Assembly (NCBI GenBank): GCA_027625915.1
Contig: JANTQA010000015.1
Span: forward strand, 9,329,001-9,393,000
DNA from: Anaeramoeba flamelloides
Lineage: Eukaryota; Metamonada; Anaeramoebidae
DNA: 64,000 bases
Direction: 5' to 3'
Made by a program: the position numbers and the translations under genes. The notes beneath the pieces are model-generated. The model did no database searches, had not been told where the DNA came from, and worked only from the letters and a program-made list of their open reading frames with translations. Positions 42,860 through 53,761 of the stretch are shown here, one piece after another (within the stretch, counting starts at the first letter, position 1; each line of letters starts with the position of its first letter).

Positions 42860-44206
42860 TTTTTGTGAATTTATTAGCATTGTTTTCTTTATCTTCTTAA
42901 TTTAGATGAATCCAAACAATAGATTAAATGTTGAATTTCTTAGCCTTGTTTTTATTGGTTATATTTTGATGAAGAAAATTTTTACCAATTTATTTTCAAA
43001 ATATTTTATACTAATATTTTAATTGAAACTAAACCAAAACAAAGGACAGTGTTCCAAAGTTCAAAGGAAAGGGAAGGAATAATCGAAAACTATCAAAAAT
43101 AGTCAAAAGTCCAACTCAAAGTAAAAGAAAATATCGAGTAAAAATTTTATGAAAAATTCAGAATTATTTTGAGTTTTTCAATTTAAATAAAATTAAATTA
43201 TTATCAAAATCAAGTCAATACTTCCATTAAATACTATTATTTCGGAGGAAGAATTTAAAAAATATCCTATTTTGTGAAACCAAAACTAGAATTAGATGAA
43301 TTAAATGAAAATTGCATTTGGGAATTCATTTAGGTAATTATTTTGAAATAAAAAGTTATTATGCTCATCAAAAAATTCGCAAAATAAAGTTTTTCATTTA
43401 GAATTAAAAAAAAATTGAAGAAAAGAAGTAGTAATATTCTCAAATTTTATTGAGAATATCAAGACATTAATGATTCTTTTAATTTGTTTCTTAAATAATT
43501 TTTTTCTTTTGATTTTCCCTTTTTAAATTGCGATATAAATATATTATACTTAGATATATTCCTTTCCCAACATATTTATTAAGATATATTCCCTTGAGTT
43601 AACGAAATGATTCTAATGATTTGTTTTTTGAAAAAATCAAAAATATTTGGGATTTGAAGAGTGTATCTATCCTCTTCATCTAATGGTAATTTGTCTATAA
43701 ACTCTGATACTTTTGAGATAGAACCAAATAGAAAATTATACTTTGCAAAAAAAAAAAAAAAAAAAGAGCTATTTAATATCAATAAAATACACTGTAAACT
43801 CCAATTCAAAAAATGTTACTCGCCTGAAATAATTAAATTGAAGAAAAAAAAAAAATATCTTTTAGTATTTAAGAACAACAAATAATTAAATCTTATCAAT
43901 AATTCACTTTTTCATCATTCTAAATCTATAAACACCCAATATTTTAAAAATTTACAAAAATAATACAAAAAACTAAAAAAAAATGAGTCAAAATTTTTTA
44001 TATTATCCTTAAAGATTCTTGATTACTGAAATATAATGAAAAAAAAATAACAACTTAAAGATTTTTACGAATGATTAAATACATTTTAAAAGATATTACA
44101 TAGTCTTAATTCTATAAACGGTTATTGGTATTTTCAAAGATCTTTTTTATTTTCCACATGATCCTTGAGTAAAAAAAAAAAATATGTAGAAAAAAAAAAA
44201 AGAAAT

Positions 44207-44270
<64 letters not shown>

Positions 44271-44520
44271 AAAAGCAAAACCAAAAATTGAAGAAATTAG
44301 ATAAAATTAAACAAAAAAAAGAAAAAAAAAAAAAATTCAAAAAAAAAAGAAATAGAAAAAGCAAAAGAAAATGACAAAATTACCAGAAATGATTTTGATC
44401 TTATAATTGAGAATTTTTGTTATAATAATATCATATAAAATTCTCAAATCCACCCAATTAACATTAAAAAGAGAGTCAAAATTTTTGAAAAATAACCTGA
44501 TAATAGAATATTCTGGTTGG
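42860..44520 (+). repeat. Dispersed repeat H, copy 1 (two adjoining parts)
   Basis: One part (about 42,860-43,620) matches 50,500-51,245 and 51,960-52,775, for example in the TTTTTATCAAA..AACCAAAACAAAG region and the tail with ATATATTCC...GAAATGATT. The other (about 43,790-44,520) matches 49,820-50,460 and the complement of 56,520-57,180, for example CCTGAAATAAT..AATTGAA, TTTAGTATT.AAGAACAAC and a poly-purine core. No reading frame is conserved. It is probably a decayed element several kb long originally. Confidence 0.5.
44208..44268 (+). repeat. Poly-A tract (61 A)
   Basis: The longest homopolymer in the window, within repeat H. The other H copies have A/G-rich (GAAAAA)n sequence at the same place, so the tract probably expanded from it. 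Confidence 0.95.
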
Positions 44521-45436
44521 AGGTGAAATAGAAATTGTTTATTGTGGTTTGTTTAAAATATAAATTTCTCTTACGATGAAAAATAAATCAAAAATTATTC
44601 TTCAAAAATTAAAAAAAAAAACCAAATAATTATTGTTTTATTATTAAATTAAATTTTTTAATCTTAAAAATTCTGATTTTTCGAAAAGTAAACTTTTCTA
44701 TTTGGGTCTATCTCAATAGTATCAGAGTTTTTTAAAAATTACAATTTATAAAAAAAAACTGAAAAAATTAAGGTCTCACTTTAGAAAATATTTGTTGAAA
44801 TAGAAACATTATTTTTTCTATTGAATAGATCACAATACAATAATATAACTTGATTCATGTAACGAGCTTTTATTTTGAATTAAATTATGAAATTTCAATG
44901 AGGCAAAATTGAGTTTAATCCCCTCTATAAGACAGAATGATTTAATTATCTGATGAAATATAAATAGAAACTCTTGATGTATTTTAACAAAAATCAGATT
45001 TCTTCACTTGAGCTGAAATAATCGAAAAGATACCAAAATTATTAAAAGCAAATAATGTGTCAGTCATTTTAATCTTTCTTCTTAAATTTGCAGTGAAAAG
45101 TAAAACTTTTATGATTAATATTTAATATTAGTTTTTGAAATTTAAAGGTATTAGTTTTTCTTCTGATTAACTTTTAATTAATTCTTTAAATCAGAATTTC
45201 TTTAAGTTTTCTTAGTCTACGTGAAATACACCTAATAACGTAGCAGATAAATACATTAAATAAATATATTTCACATTTTTTCAACTCTTTATTTGTAACA
45301 TCTGATTTGAAAAAATGAAAATTGAAATTTTAACGCCTTTTGATAATAATATGATAAGTATCGGAATTTATTAAGGCTTTGGGAAGTGAATATCAAGAAT
45401 ATTAAATCTTATATTTTATAAATTGTTTCAGAATTT

Positions 45437-45878
45437 ATGTTGAGAGAAAAATAGTTGTACAGCAATTTTAATTGGGAACATTACTGAAAATGATTTTTAA
45501 TTTCTTTCGTTGGTGAAATAACTAAAGAAAATAACAATAATCTACTTATTAGAATAAGGATTAATGTAATTCTACCTTTTCAAAACCTTATTTCTTATAA
45601 TCTAAAGCAAGTTTGTAAATTACCATTTTCAGGATTAATAGTAAACTTTACTAAAACTTGGATTTTTGTTAAATTAGCATGATCTACTTTAGTTATAAAC
45701 CATTCAAATGAGTATTCTACACACACCACAGATTAATGATCCTGTACAACCTTTAAACCTGGATTTATAAAAAATTAACCTAGTTATCAATAGGATTTGA
45801 TTTTCAATTTTACTAAGGTTCCCAAATAAAAGTGTTGTCCAACCATTTTTCTGTGTCCAACATTTTTCTCTCAACAGT
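45437..45878. repeat. ACTGTTGAGAG hairpin MITE, copy F2
   Basis: The left end ATGTTGAGAGAAAAATAGTT is mirrored by AACATTTTTCTCTCAACAGT at the right. The interior matches F1 (7726-8187) in reverse orientation, for example CCTTATTCTAATAAGTAG in F1 against CTACTTATTAGAATAAGG here. Confidence 0.8.
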
Positions 45879-46453
45879 TAATCAAATTATTAACCTTGAT
45901 CGTAGTAACAAAATTTTTTTACTTTGAATCACAATAGGAATAGCACAATCAATACAAATACTTTCAAGATTTCCAAACTTTCAGAATGACAGTCTGCAAG
46001 ATTTCAATCTCTGATATTCTTTCATATTTTTTCAAATTTCAAATACTTGATAAAAACTTTTATTAACCCAAAAAAGGGTAAAAATAAGAATTAACAAAAG
46101 AAAATATTTTGAAATTTAATTGAAATTTTTGTTAGATTATCTAAAAAAGAAAAATATTTGTTTGCTTTCAAAAACCCAAAACTCTTGTTATGAAAACGAA
46201 AAAGGGAAAGTTGTGTAAATTACAAGTTTTTTAAAAAGTTTGAATGAAAACAACTTTTAAATTGAAAGTTGTTGAATTGTGATCTTATAATTCCTTACAA
46301 AATTTGGAACAATTTCAAAAAAACAAAAGTGTTGTCAAGTAAATAAAGTGACAACAATTTTTGTGCAATTCTTGTTGTGATGGAAAACAAAAAAATCATT
46401 TTTTTCACTTTCCTTTATCTATTTTTCCTCACAAATTCCTTAAAAACTTTATA

Positions 46454-47164
46454 ATGGAAGGTAATTTTTCTCGTCTTTTAGCTTTTTGTTGATCTTTTTT
46501 CTTTTTCTTTTAATTTTTCTTTTATTTCTTTATCTTTTTTACATACTATAAATCCCCAACAAAAAAAAAAAAAAAAAAAAAAAAACAAATACACATATTT
46601 AAAGTGATTCTACAAAAGAAAGATGATTTAAAAAAAGTATTACGATTAAAAAAGCTGTCCTTCTTCGAGTTAATTACAATAATTCAACTTGCATTAGCGA
46701 TCTCTTGTTACTTTCTCACAGCATTTACCCCACTCTCAAGAATCCAATTGCTTGTTATCAAAATACCAAACTTTTTATTTATTTTACCACCAAACCCTAA
46801 CGTTGATACCACAAAGATCACTCGAAAATATAAAGCAGTCTCAAAATACCTTGTATGGGGCAATGCCTTATTCTGGGCAATAGTCTGGATGATCTTTCCT
46901 CCACGATACAACTATTTTAAAACAGTCAAATCCGTACTTTCTGCAGGTATTCATAGCTACAATTTAACCTGGAGACTTGCAAATTCACTTGAATTTGAAT
47001 TTGACATTGAAGTTGTGTTTGACTGGATTGCTAATAAACTAGGTGGTAACCAAATCTCACCAAAAATTAAAAAAAAAAAAGTTGAAAAAAAAACAATTGA
47101 AAAAACAATCGAAAAAAAAACAACCGAAAAAAAAACAATTGAAAAGAATAAAAAAGATGATTAA
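46454..47164 (+). CDS. Unidentified membrane protein with a 7-base first coding exon
   Basis: The inferred exons are 46,454-46,460 (ATGGAAG) and 46,605-47,164. Donor GTAATT and acceptor AAAG bound a 144-base intron holding a 25 A run. The spliced start reads MEVILQKKDDLKKVLRLKKL and the protein is 188 residues. The second exon has no upstream in-frame ATG, which supports the microexon. Three hydrophobic segments lie at about 21-43 (FFELITIIQLALAISCYFL), 48-63 (LLVIKIPNFLFILPP) and 84-99 (LVWGNALFWAIVWMIF). A well-conserved-looking loop PPRYNYFKTVKSVLSAGIHS follows. The C-terminus is a repetitive Lys/Glu/Thr tail (TIEK, TTEK units) ending KNKKDD. Placement in an intracellular membrane is likely, but I do not recognise the family and assign no function. 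Confidence 0.7.
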
Positions 47165-48708
47165 TTGCATTCCCAAAAAGAAAAGAAAACAACCGAAAAA
47201 CACGTAAGACAAATTGTGTAGACTTTAAACTTGATGCTTTTTTTTATCTTTTTTCAATTAGATGAAATTAAATCAATACAATATTTAATTCTTGAAACCC
47301 CAAGTTGTCAATGTTTGTGTTACGCCCCATTTCATTTCTTTAATAAAATTTGTTTTAATAAACAAACAAAAAATTAAAGAATAAACCAATTATTGACGAA
47401 AAATAAAATAAAATTTGGTGTTATCAACCAAGTTACATTTTAATATCTCTCTTTTCTGTTTTCTCTTTTTTTTTTTTTTCATCGAATTTTGGATCATTGG
47501 TTCGAATAAATATCTAAAAACAAAAGAAAAATTATGTTGATTATAAAAATAAAAAAACCAAATTATTGTGATTATAAAATTTAATTAAACAAAAAATAGA
47601 AAGTCATTCGATAAAAATTCTTTAATTTTTCAAAAAGAATTTACTTTCAAATCAAAAAGCCGTAAATTTCAAATAACCCAGAAATTTCATTTTTCCGTAT
47701 CAATTGATAATATTCGTAAAAATTACAAAATATGATCTCATTTTATATTTAAATATATACATTATCGAGTTACCATTAACATTTTAAATAAGGGAGAATG
47801 TTTAAATAATCTCAATTTATCAATTTCAAACTTTTGTTAAACAAGTAATGAATAAAATAAAAAAAATCTGAAAAAATAAAGATACAAAGTGATTAAAAAT
47901 GACTAACTAATTTATTGTTAATTATTCCTTAGATTAATGATAGATTTATTATAAAACATCTTAACTGATAATTACTTTGTTTTTTTCATTTATATATTGA
48001 GAATTTTATTTTCTTTAGATCTTTCCTTTAATAATTGTTTCAAAATTATACATTGTAATTGAGAAACTATATTAAAACTTTTTTTATCAAATAGTTTTCC
48101 TTCCTTTAAAGTAAATTCAAAACAATTCCTCCATCTGTTCTAAAATTTTTTGTTATGTTTTTTTTACAAGTTTGAAATGTTTTAAAATTTGAACTTGAAC
48201 TAGAAAATCCCTCAAAGCGATTTACTTTATTTAAGATTTTTTTTTAAAAGAATCAAAATGGGAAAATATTTATCTATAAAAAACAGATATAAATTTTATT
48301 TCTATCAAAGTACCTAACTTATTTTCCAAATATCAATTATTGTTTATAATTAGTCTTTTGAATACAAATATAAAATAGGTAGGATAATACACATCAAAGA
48401 ATATGTTTATATCCATGTCTGAAATAAAAATAATTAATCTGTAGATTTTCTCAAAAATTAAAAAAATAAATTCTTCGTTTCTCTATTTCGTGAAAAATAA
48501 AAAGAACATTTGTATCTTTCAATTGAAGATCAAATAGAATTCCAAAAAAAAATAAAAGTACTCTAAAATCATTTTCACTGTTTCAGTCACATTAGAAAAA
48601 TATGTTTTTCCCAAGTGACTATCGATCTTGAAATAATAAAACAAAATTTTAAGAACAATAAGTATCAAAAAAAAAAAAAAAAAAGAAAAAAGCAAAAAAT
48701 AAGAAAAA

Positions 48709-48723
48709 AACGTCACTAATTTT
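48709..48723. repeat. Target-site duplication, left copy (AACGTCACTAATTTT)
   Basis: The same 15 bases occur at 49,102-49,116, immediately on the other side of the SINE. Confidence 0.9.
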
Positions 48724-49101
48724 TTTTTTTTTCCATTAAAGAGTGGGTACTAAAAGTCCACCTGTTTACCAGAATCCCTAATTTAAATTAGAGATATTGT
48801 TGAACCAAGTGAGAGCTGGTCATTTCTCCCAAAAATCGGATCCGCTCCATAAATTGAGAGGGATTTTGTTCCAATTCCGTTTAGTTTTATAATAGTCAAA
48901 AAGATTCAATTCGGTCAAACGATTTCCTCAAAGAATTAGTGGTTCTAAGAAGCATAAGCCCGATTTTTAATTAAAATTACACCGTGGTGGCTATTTGAGA
49001 AAATGGTAAATAATAAGAAATAATGGTTAAGGGAATAGAACCCCGGCCTTCAGATTGTACACTGGGTTGTGTTGCCACTTGCCCATACTGGTTCTCTTAA
49101 T
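48721..49101 (-). mobile_element. tRNA-derived SINE, complete with A-tail and target duplication
   Basis: Read on the minus strand from about 49,101, a tRNA-related head contains an A-box-like TATGGGCAAGTGGCAAC. A strong B box and T arm follow (CGGGGTTCTATTCCC). Then comes a ~270 bp unrelated body (GGATCCGATTTTTGGGAG, GGTGGACTTTTAGTACCCAC), then an A-rich tail (GGAAAAAAAAAAAA). The unit is bracketed by the 15 bp direct repeat AACGTCACTAATTTT, the mark of LINE-type target-primed insertion. It is markedly richer in G+C than its surroundings. Intact tail and identical target repeats suggest a recent insertion. No partner LINE is in the window. Confidence 0.88.
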
Positions 49102-49819
49102 AACGTCACTAATTTTGAAATTATCAATAGTCCCGTTAGAATAAGTATTTTTACAAGGAAATATAATAATTTTTTACTAATTTATTTGAAAATATTATAT
49201 TTATTAATTCATTTTAATATAAGAACATAATCATTAAAAATTGATAGTTAAAAGAAAATTAAAAGAGTTATTTAATTCTATAGATTGAATTCAAATATTT
49301 ATTAATTACCCATTTAATTGATATTTGATCTTCCTAAAAACTTATTATTTGTCTCTTAGTGACAATGATGTGGTAATTAAGATTTTCAATCAAAAAAATA
49401 ATTCAACATTTCTATCCCCCTTCTTATGCTTAAAAATACTGTTTATTTTATTTCCAATAATTAAATGGTTAAATTCAATTATTTTTGAAAAAAATATCAT
49501 TATGAAAACCTGAATGAATAATTTTTTTTAGTGTCATTTAAAAGGAAAATACCAAAATATCATTTTTTTCCACATTTGTGGAAAGAACCAAATCGACAAT
49601 AGTACAAACTTGATAATTCTATTTTTTCAAATATTGTTTTATGATCAATTTTTTGAGTTTTATTAAATTATGTTAGAATCAAGTAATGATTTTGTGTGAT
49701 TGATTGAAATTACTCACAAAATAAACAAATAAAACTGACACAATAAGTGTACATTTTAAACAAAACTTTATTCATTGAATAAAAAATTAGAAAATTTCAT
49801 GTTTTCCAAATAAAATAAA

Positions 49820-49860
49820 AACTATTTCAAAAATTGTGACTTGCTTGAAATAATAAATTG

Positions 49861-49894
<34 letters not shown>

Positions 49895-51245
49895 TTTAGT
49901 ATTCAAGAACAACTAATGAATAAATTTGATTTTTAATTCACCTTTAAATCATTATAAACTTTCAAAAACCTGATATTTTAAAAATTAAAAAAAAATAAAA
50001 CCAAAAACCAAAAAAAAGTGAATTATAATTTTTGAAATTAGGATTACAGATTTTTTATTTCTAAACTTTAACTGAAAATAAGTTACCAACAAGTTTTTTT
50101 ACTTATAATTAAATTCATTTTAGAAGACATTACATAGCCTCAATCTTTTTAGTGATTATTTGTCTTTTTGGTGATTTTTTTATGATTGATCTTTTGTAAA
50201 AAAGAAAAAGAAAAGTAAAGGAAAATTAGAAAAAGTAAAAAAAAGAAATTTCAACAAAAAGAAAAAGAAAAATTTAAAAAGAAAAAGAAAAAAAAATTGA
50301 AAAAGCAAAATAAAAATTTTCAAAATTTGAAAAAATGATTCTGATCCAAAAATTTGAAAATATTTTTTTGACAAGAATACTCGAATAAAACTTCAAAACA
50401 ACTTCTGTTAACATTATAAAGTGTGTTAAGATTATGAAATATAGCTTAATTAAAAATAAATATGAAAAAAAATTCTACCAAAGTATCATTTTGAAGATTT
50501 TTTTTCTTTATATATTTAATTTGTAATGATTCCAAACAATTAATTATTTAAATTTCTCACTCCATTACTATTAATTATTATTTAAAAAAACAATTATTGA
50601 ACAAATTTACTTTAAAAATTACTTTTTCAAATATTTTTATCAAACATAAACAAAAAAAAATCCCATTTCAAATATTAAAAGAAAAATACTAAATTATCGA
50701 AATCAAAATAACAACAAGAAAAGTTCCCACCCAAAGAAAAAGAAAAATTGAGAAAAAATTTCAAGAATAATTCAGAATTATTTTTCGTTATTCGATTTAA
50801 TAAAAAAAGTAATAGATACTACAATCAACCAAATACATATAATAATTTTTTCTGAAAAGTAAGAATCAAAAAAATTTCTACTTTCTGAATAAAAATTAGA
50901 ATTAGGTGAATTAAATGAAAAGATGGAATTTTAAGAGTCATTTCAGGAATTAATTCGAAAATAGAAGTAATTTTTTAAGAAAAAGAGAACATATCAAATT
51001 TTATTCTTCATAATTGGAATTAAAAATAAAATTAAATTTAGTCAAGTATAAATTCTGTCACAATAATTAAGATAAGATCAAGAAATAAATGATTTTTAAT
51101 TTATTTTTTCTTGATTAATATTTTTATTTTATTGATTTCGATTTTTTAATTTTTATATAAAATTCTATATTATACTAGTATATATTCACTCTAGTATTTA
51201 TTAAAAAAAAATCAATATTTTGTTATTGAAATGATGTGAATTATG
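49820..51245 (+). repeat. Dispersed repeat H, copy 2
   Basis: It matches both H parts near 42.9-44.5 kb, here in the order (49,820-50,460) then (50,500-51,245). It includes a (TA)n tract at 49,865-49,891 and a (GAAAAA)n-like purine core at 50,200-50,300. Confidence 0.5.
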
Positions 51246-51299
51246 TAATTTCACATAAATTCTGTAACTCAAAATTTGAAAAATGTACTTACTTCTTTA

Positions 51300-51627
51300 A
51301 TTATTTAATTTTTAAAAAAAATTCAATTTTTTATCAACTAATCTACAATTCGGAAGAAAATTTAAGAAAGATATTTTGAGCATTTGGAGTATGAACGTGG
51401 ATAATTCAACCTTTCAATTTGTGGCAAAATGATAGATTTATTTCTGAAATTGTTGGATTTTTTGCTAATACCAAGATCATTTTTTAATTGATTAGGATCA
51501 AAAAATATTACTACTCGACTAATGGAATTTTTAGAGACATTTAAATCATACAGTACAAATTTGGTTTATACCCAATAGCAACATACTTTTATTTTAGATT
51601 TCTATTTTTCAAAAGCTAATCCCTTAA
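51300..51627. mobile_element. TTAA-associated element I2, right end clear
   Basis: The right end CCCAATAGCAACATACTTTT and GCTAATCCCTTAA match the ends of I1 (19,676-20,440). The left boundary is poor; a TTAA at 51,297 is a candidate. Beyond both ends, TGTACTTACTTC and GAAGTAAGTACA mirror each other, so it may sit in the centre of another hairpin. Confidence 0.5.
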
Positions 51628-51959
51628 GGAAGTAAGTACATTTTACCATTTTGAAAATTTTTTAATTGTGTGAACCTTAATGAAAAAACATTTTATGAGT
51701 GCCAGTAGATATTGAAACTTTGAAACCAAAATCCCATTTACTAATCTATTCGTGAAAAGAGACAAATTAATTCAGAATTGAGCTTTAATCTTATAATTTT
51801 TTGATATTTGTTTTGATTAAAATTTTGGTTTTATTAAATTTGTTTTTGGATCTAGAGACGTATTTATATGAACAATTGAAATTAATCAAAGAGTAAAACA
51901 AAAAAAATTGACCCGAAAGGGTGTGCATTTGTTACAAATATTTTCTTTTAGAATAACAA

Positions 51960-52775
51960 GCATGAAAGATCACCATTCCAAATAAAAATGTTGAAATCAA
52001 AAATGAAAAAAAAAAAAAATCCAATAAAAGCCTATTTTCGAAGATTGGTTTTCTTTAACTTCTTAGTTTGTATTCATACAAACTATCATTTTCCTGGAAT
52101 TTCTCACCCCATTACTATTTATTATTATTTCACAAAACATTTTGTGACAAATTTGCTTTCGGAAATCTTTTTTAAAATATTTTTATCAAAAAAAACCAAA
52201 ACAAAGAATAATATTTCAAAAATTAAAATAGAGATTGAATTCTTGGAATCAAAAAATAGTTACAAAAGATTCAAACCAAAATAATTTGAAAATTTAAGCG
52301 ATAATTTCAATCAGATTCAGATTTTTTTTTGGGGTTCTCATTTTAATGGAAAATGAATAATTATAAAATCAAATGAATTTGTCCAATAAACCCTTATTTT
52401 CAAGAAGAATTGATAAACAACCTATTTTCTGAACCAAAACTAGAATTAAATGAAAATAGGATTTTTAAATTCATTTTTGAAATTCTTTTGAAATAAACAG
52501 TAATTTGTTTATGAGACAATTTTCTCAACAAAATTTTTTTCATCAAGAATTAAAAATAAAACCAAATAAAGAATAAGTAATTGTCTAAAATGTTATAGAT
52601 AAGATCAAGTAATAAATGATTTTTATTTATTTTTTTTTGATCAATTTTTTCATTTTTTTGATTTCCTTTTTTTTGTTAGTGTATGAAAATATCTTATACT
52701 ATGGATATATTCCATTCTAAGATTTATGAAATATCAAGGTATTTGGCTAAAGAAATGATTTGAAAAATTCAGTTT
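51960..52775 (+). repeat. Dispersed repeat H, copy 3
   Basis: It shares with 50,500-51,245 the blocks TTTCTCACCCCATTACTATT, AAATATTTTTATCAAA and the TTTTGATTTCCTTTTT..TATAC tail. Nothing coding is conserved. Confidence 0.5.
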
Positions 52776-53761
52776 CACATAAATGGTGGAACTCAAAAAA
52801 TGATAAATGTACTTACACCCTTAATTTAAAAAACATTTAATTATTATCTTATTTTGAGGATTTTCTGATTTTTTTAAAGAATAATTTGAAAATAACGTTC
52901 TTTATCTCAAAGTTAACATTTGAATATGTTCCAAATTCCCAGTAAGTGATAAACCTTTTTGGTAATCTTTGCTGAAATTCATTGGATCTACCTCGATTTT
53001 TTTTGGCAATTCTTTAATAATGAACCATTTTTGATAAAATTCTATATAGGATTTTGTTATTACAAATACTACTATAATTATAAGAAGAAAAATGCAAGAT
53101 CTATCAGTTCTTCAAAATATAAAATAAAGGGGTTTTATAGTAAAAATAATCCCATTCTACAATCTACAAAAATATTGAATTATAAGTATTCTTAGAAATC
53201 TGAAATAATTCTTTTTTATATAAGTCAATTTCATCTAGGTAGAATTCATTTTGAGTCTTTTATTTAACTCTATTTCAATTTTTAAATTTATTTTTCAAAT
53301 TAAAAACTTTTTAAAAATCAAAGTAATTTTTGACTAATAAAAAAATCAAAAGAAACGAAATTTTCAAAGAGAGACAATATAAATGATTTCCAAAACACAC
53401 CCAACAACAGCTATAATAACACATCCCTTTAAATATTACTTTAGTTTTGAAATAGTTCCAAGATAAGAGGATATATTACCTAATGAAGAAACACTAAAAA
53501 TTGGAAATTGCAGAACAATATTTTGAGTTTAATAAAAACTTTCCATACTTTGATGATCAGAACTTTAAATAGAAGAAACTCACACAACCATTCTTTTCTT
53601 TATAAATATACCAAATTAATTCCAAATAGAGGAAAAATAAAACCATAAATTTTTAATCGAGGTAGATTCATTTTTTTCTATATTATCTTAACAAAAGATT
53701 TTTTTCTGCTTTGAACAAAATACATAATTGGTTTATTATCATTTTGTAAGTATTAAAAACA

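Larger units (their letters stand above)
42310..46453. other. Intergenic region of repeats and poly-A, no gene recognised
   Basis: It contains parts of dispersed repeat H (about 42,860-43,620 and 43,790-44,520, related to 49.8-52.8 kb and, inverted, 56.5-57.2 kb), a 61 bp poly-A (44,208-44,268) with flanking A/G runs, and hairpin element F2 (45,437-45,878). The Lys-only frame at 44,165-44,374 is the translation of poly-A and is not a gene. Nothing else was recognised. Confidence 0.55.
47165..53761. other. Large intergenic region of dispersed repeats and a SINE
   Basis: No protein gene is supported. Contents: repeat M (48,360-48,710), a tRNA-derived SINE with target duplication (48,709-49,116), repeat H copies (49,820-51,245 and 51,960-52,775), a (TA)n at 49,865-49,891 and a TTAA-flanked element (about 51,300-51,627). 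The 98-residue frame at 51,988-52,284 lies in repeat H. The last ~500 bases lead to the RCC1-like gene. Confidence 0.55.

Noticed and set aside
44165-44374. Lys-rich 69-residue frame
   Set aside because: Translation of a 61 A homopolymer and flanking A/G runs in a dispersed repeat.
51988-52284. 98-residue plus-strand frame
   Set aside because: Lies in repeat H; the other H copies do not keep the frame.
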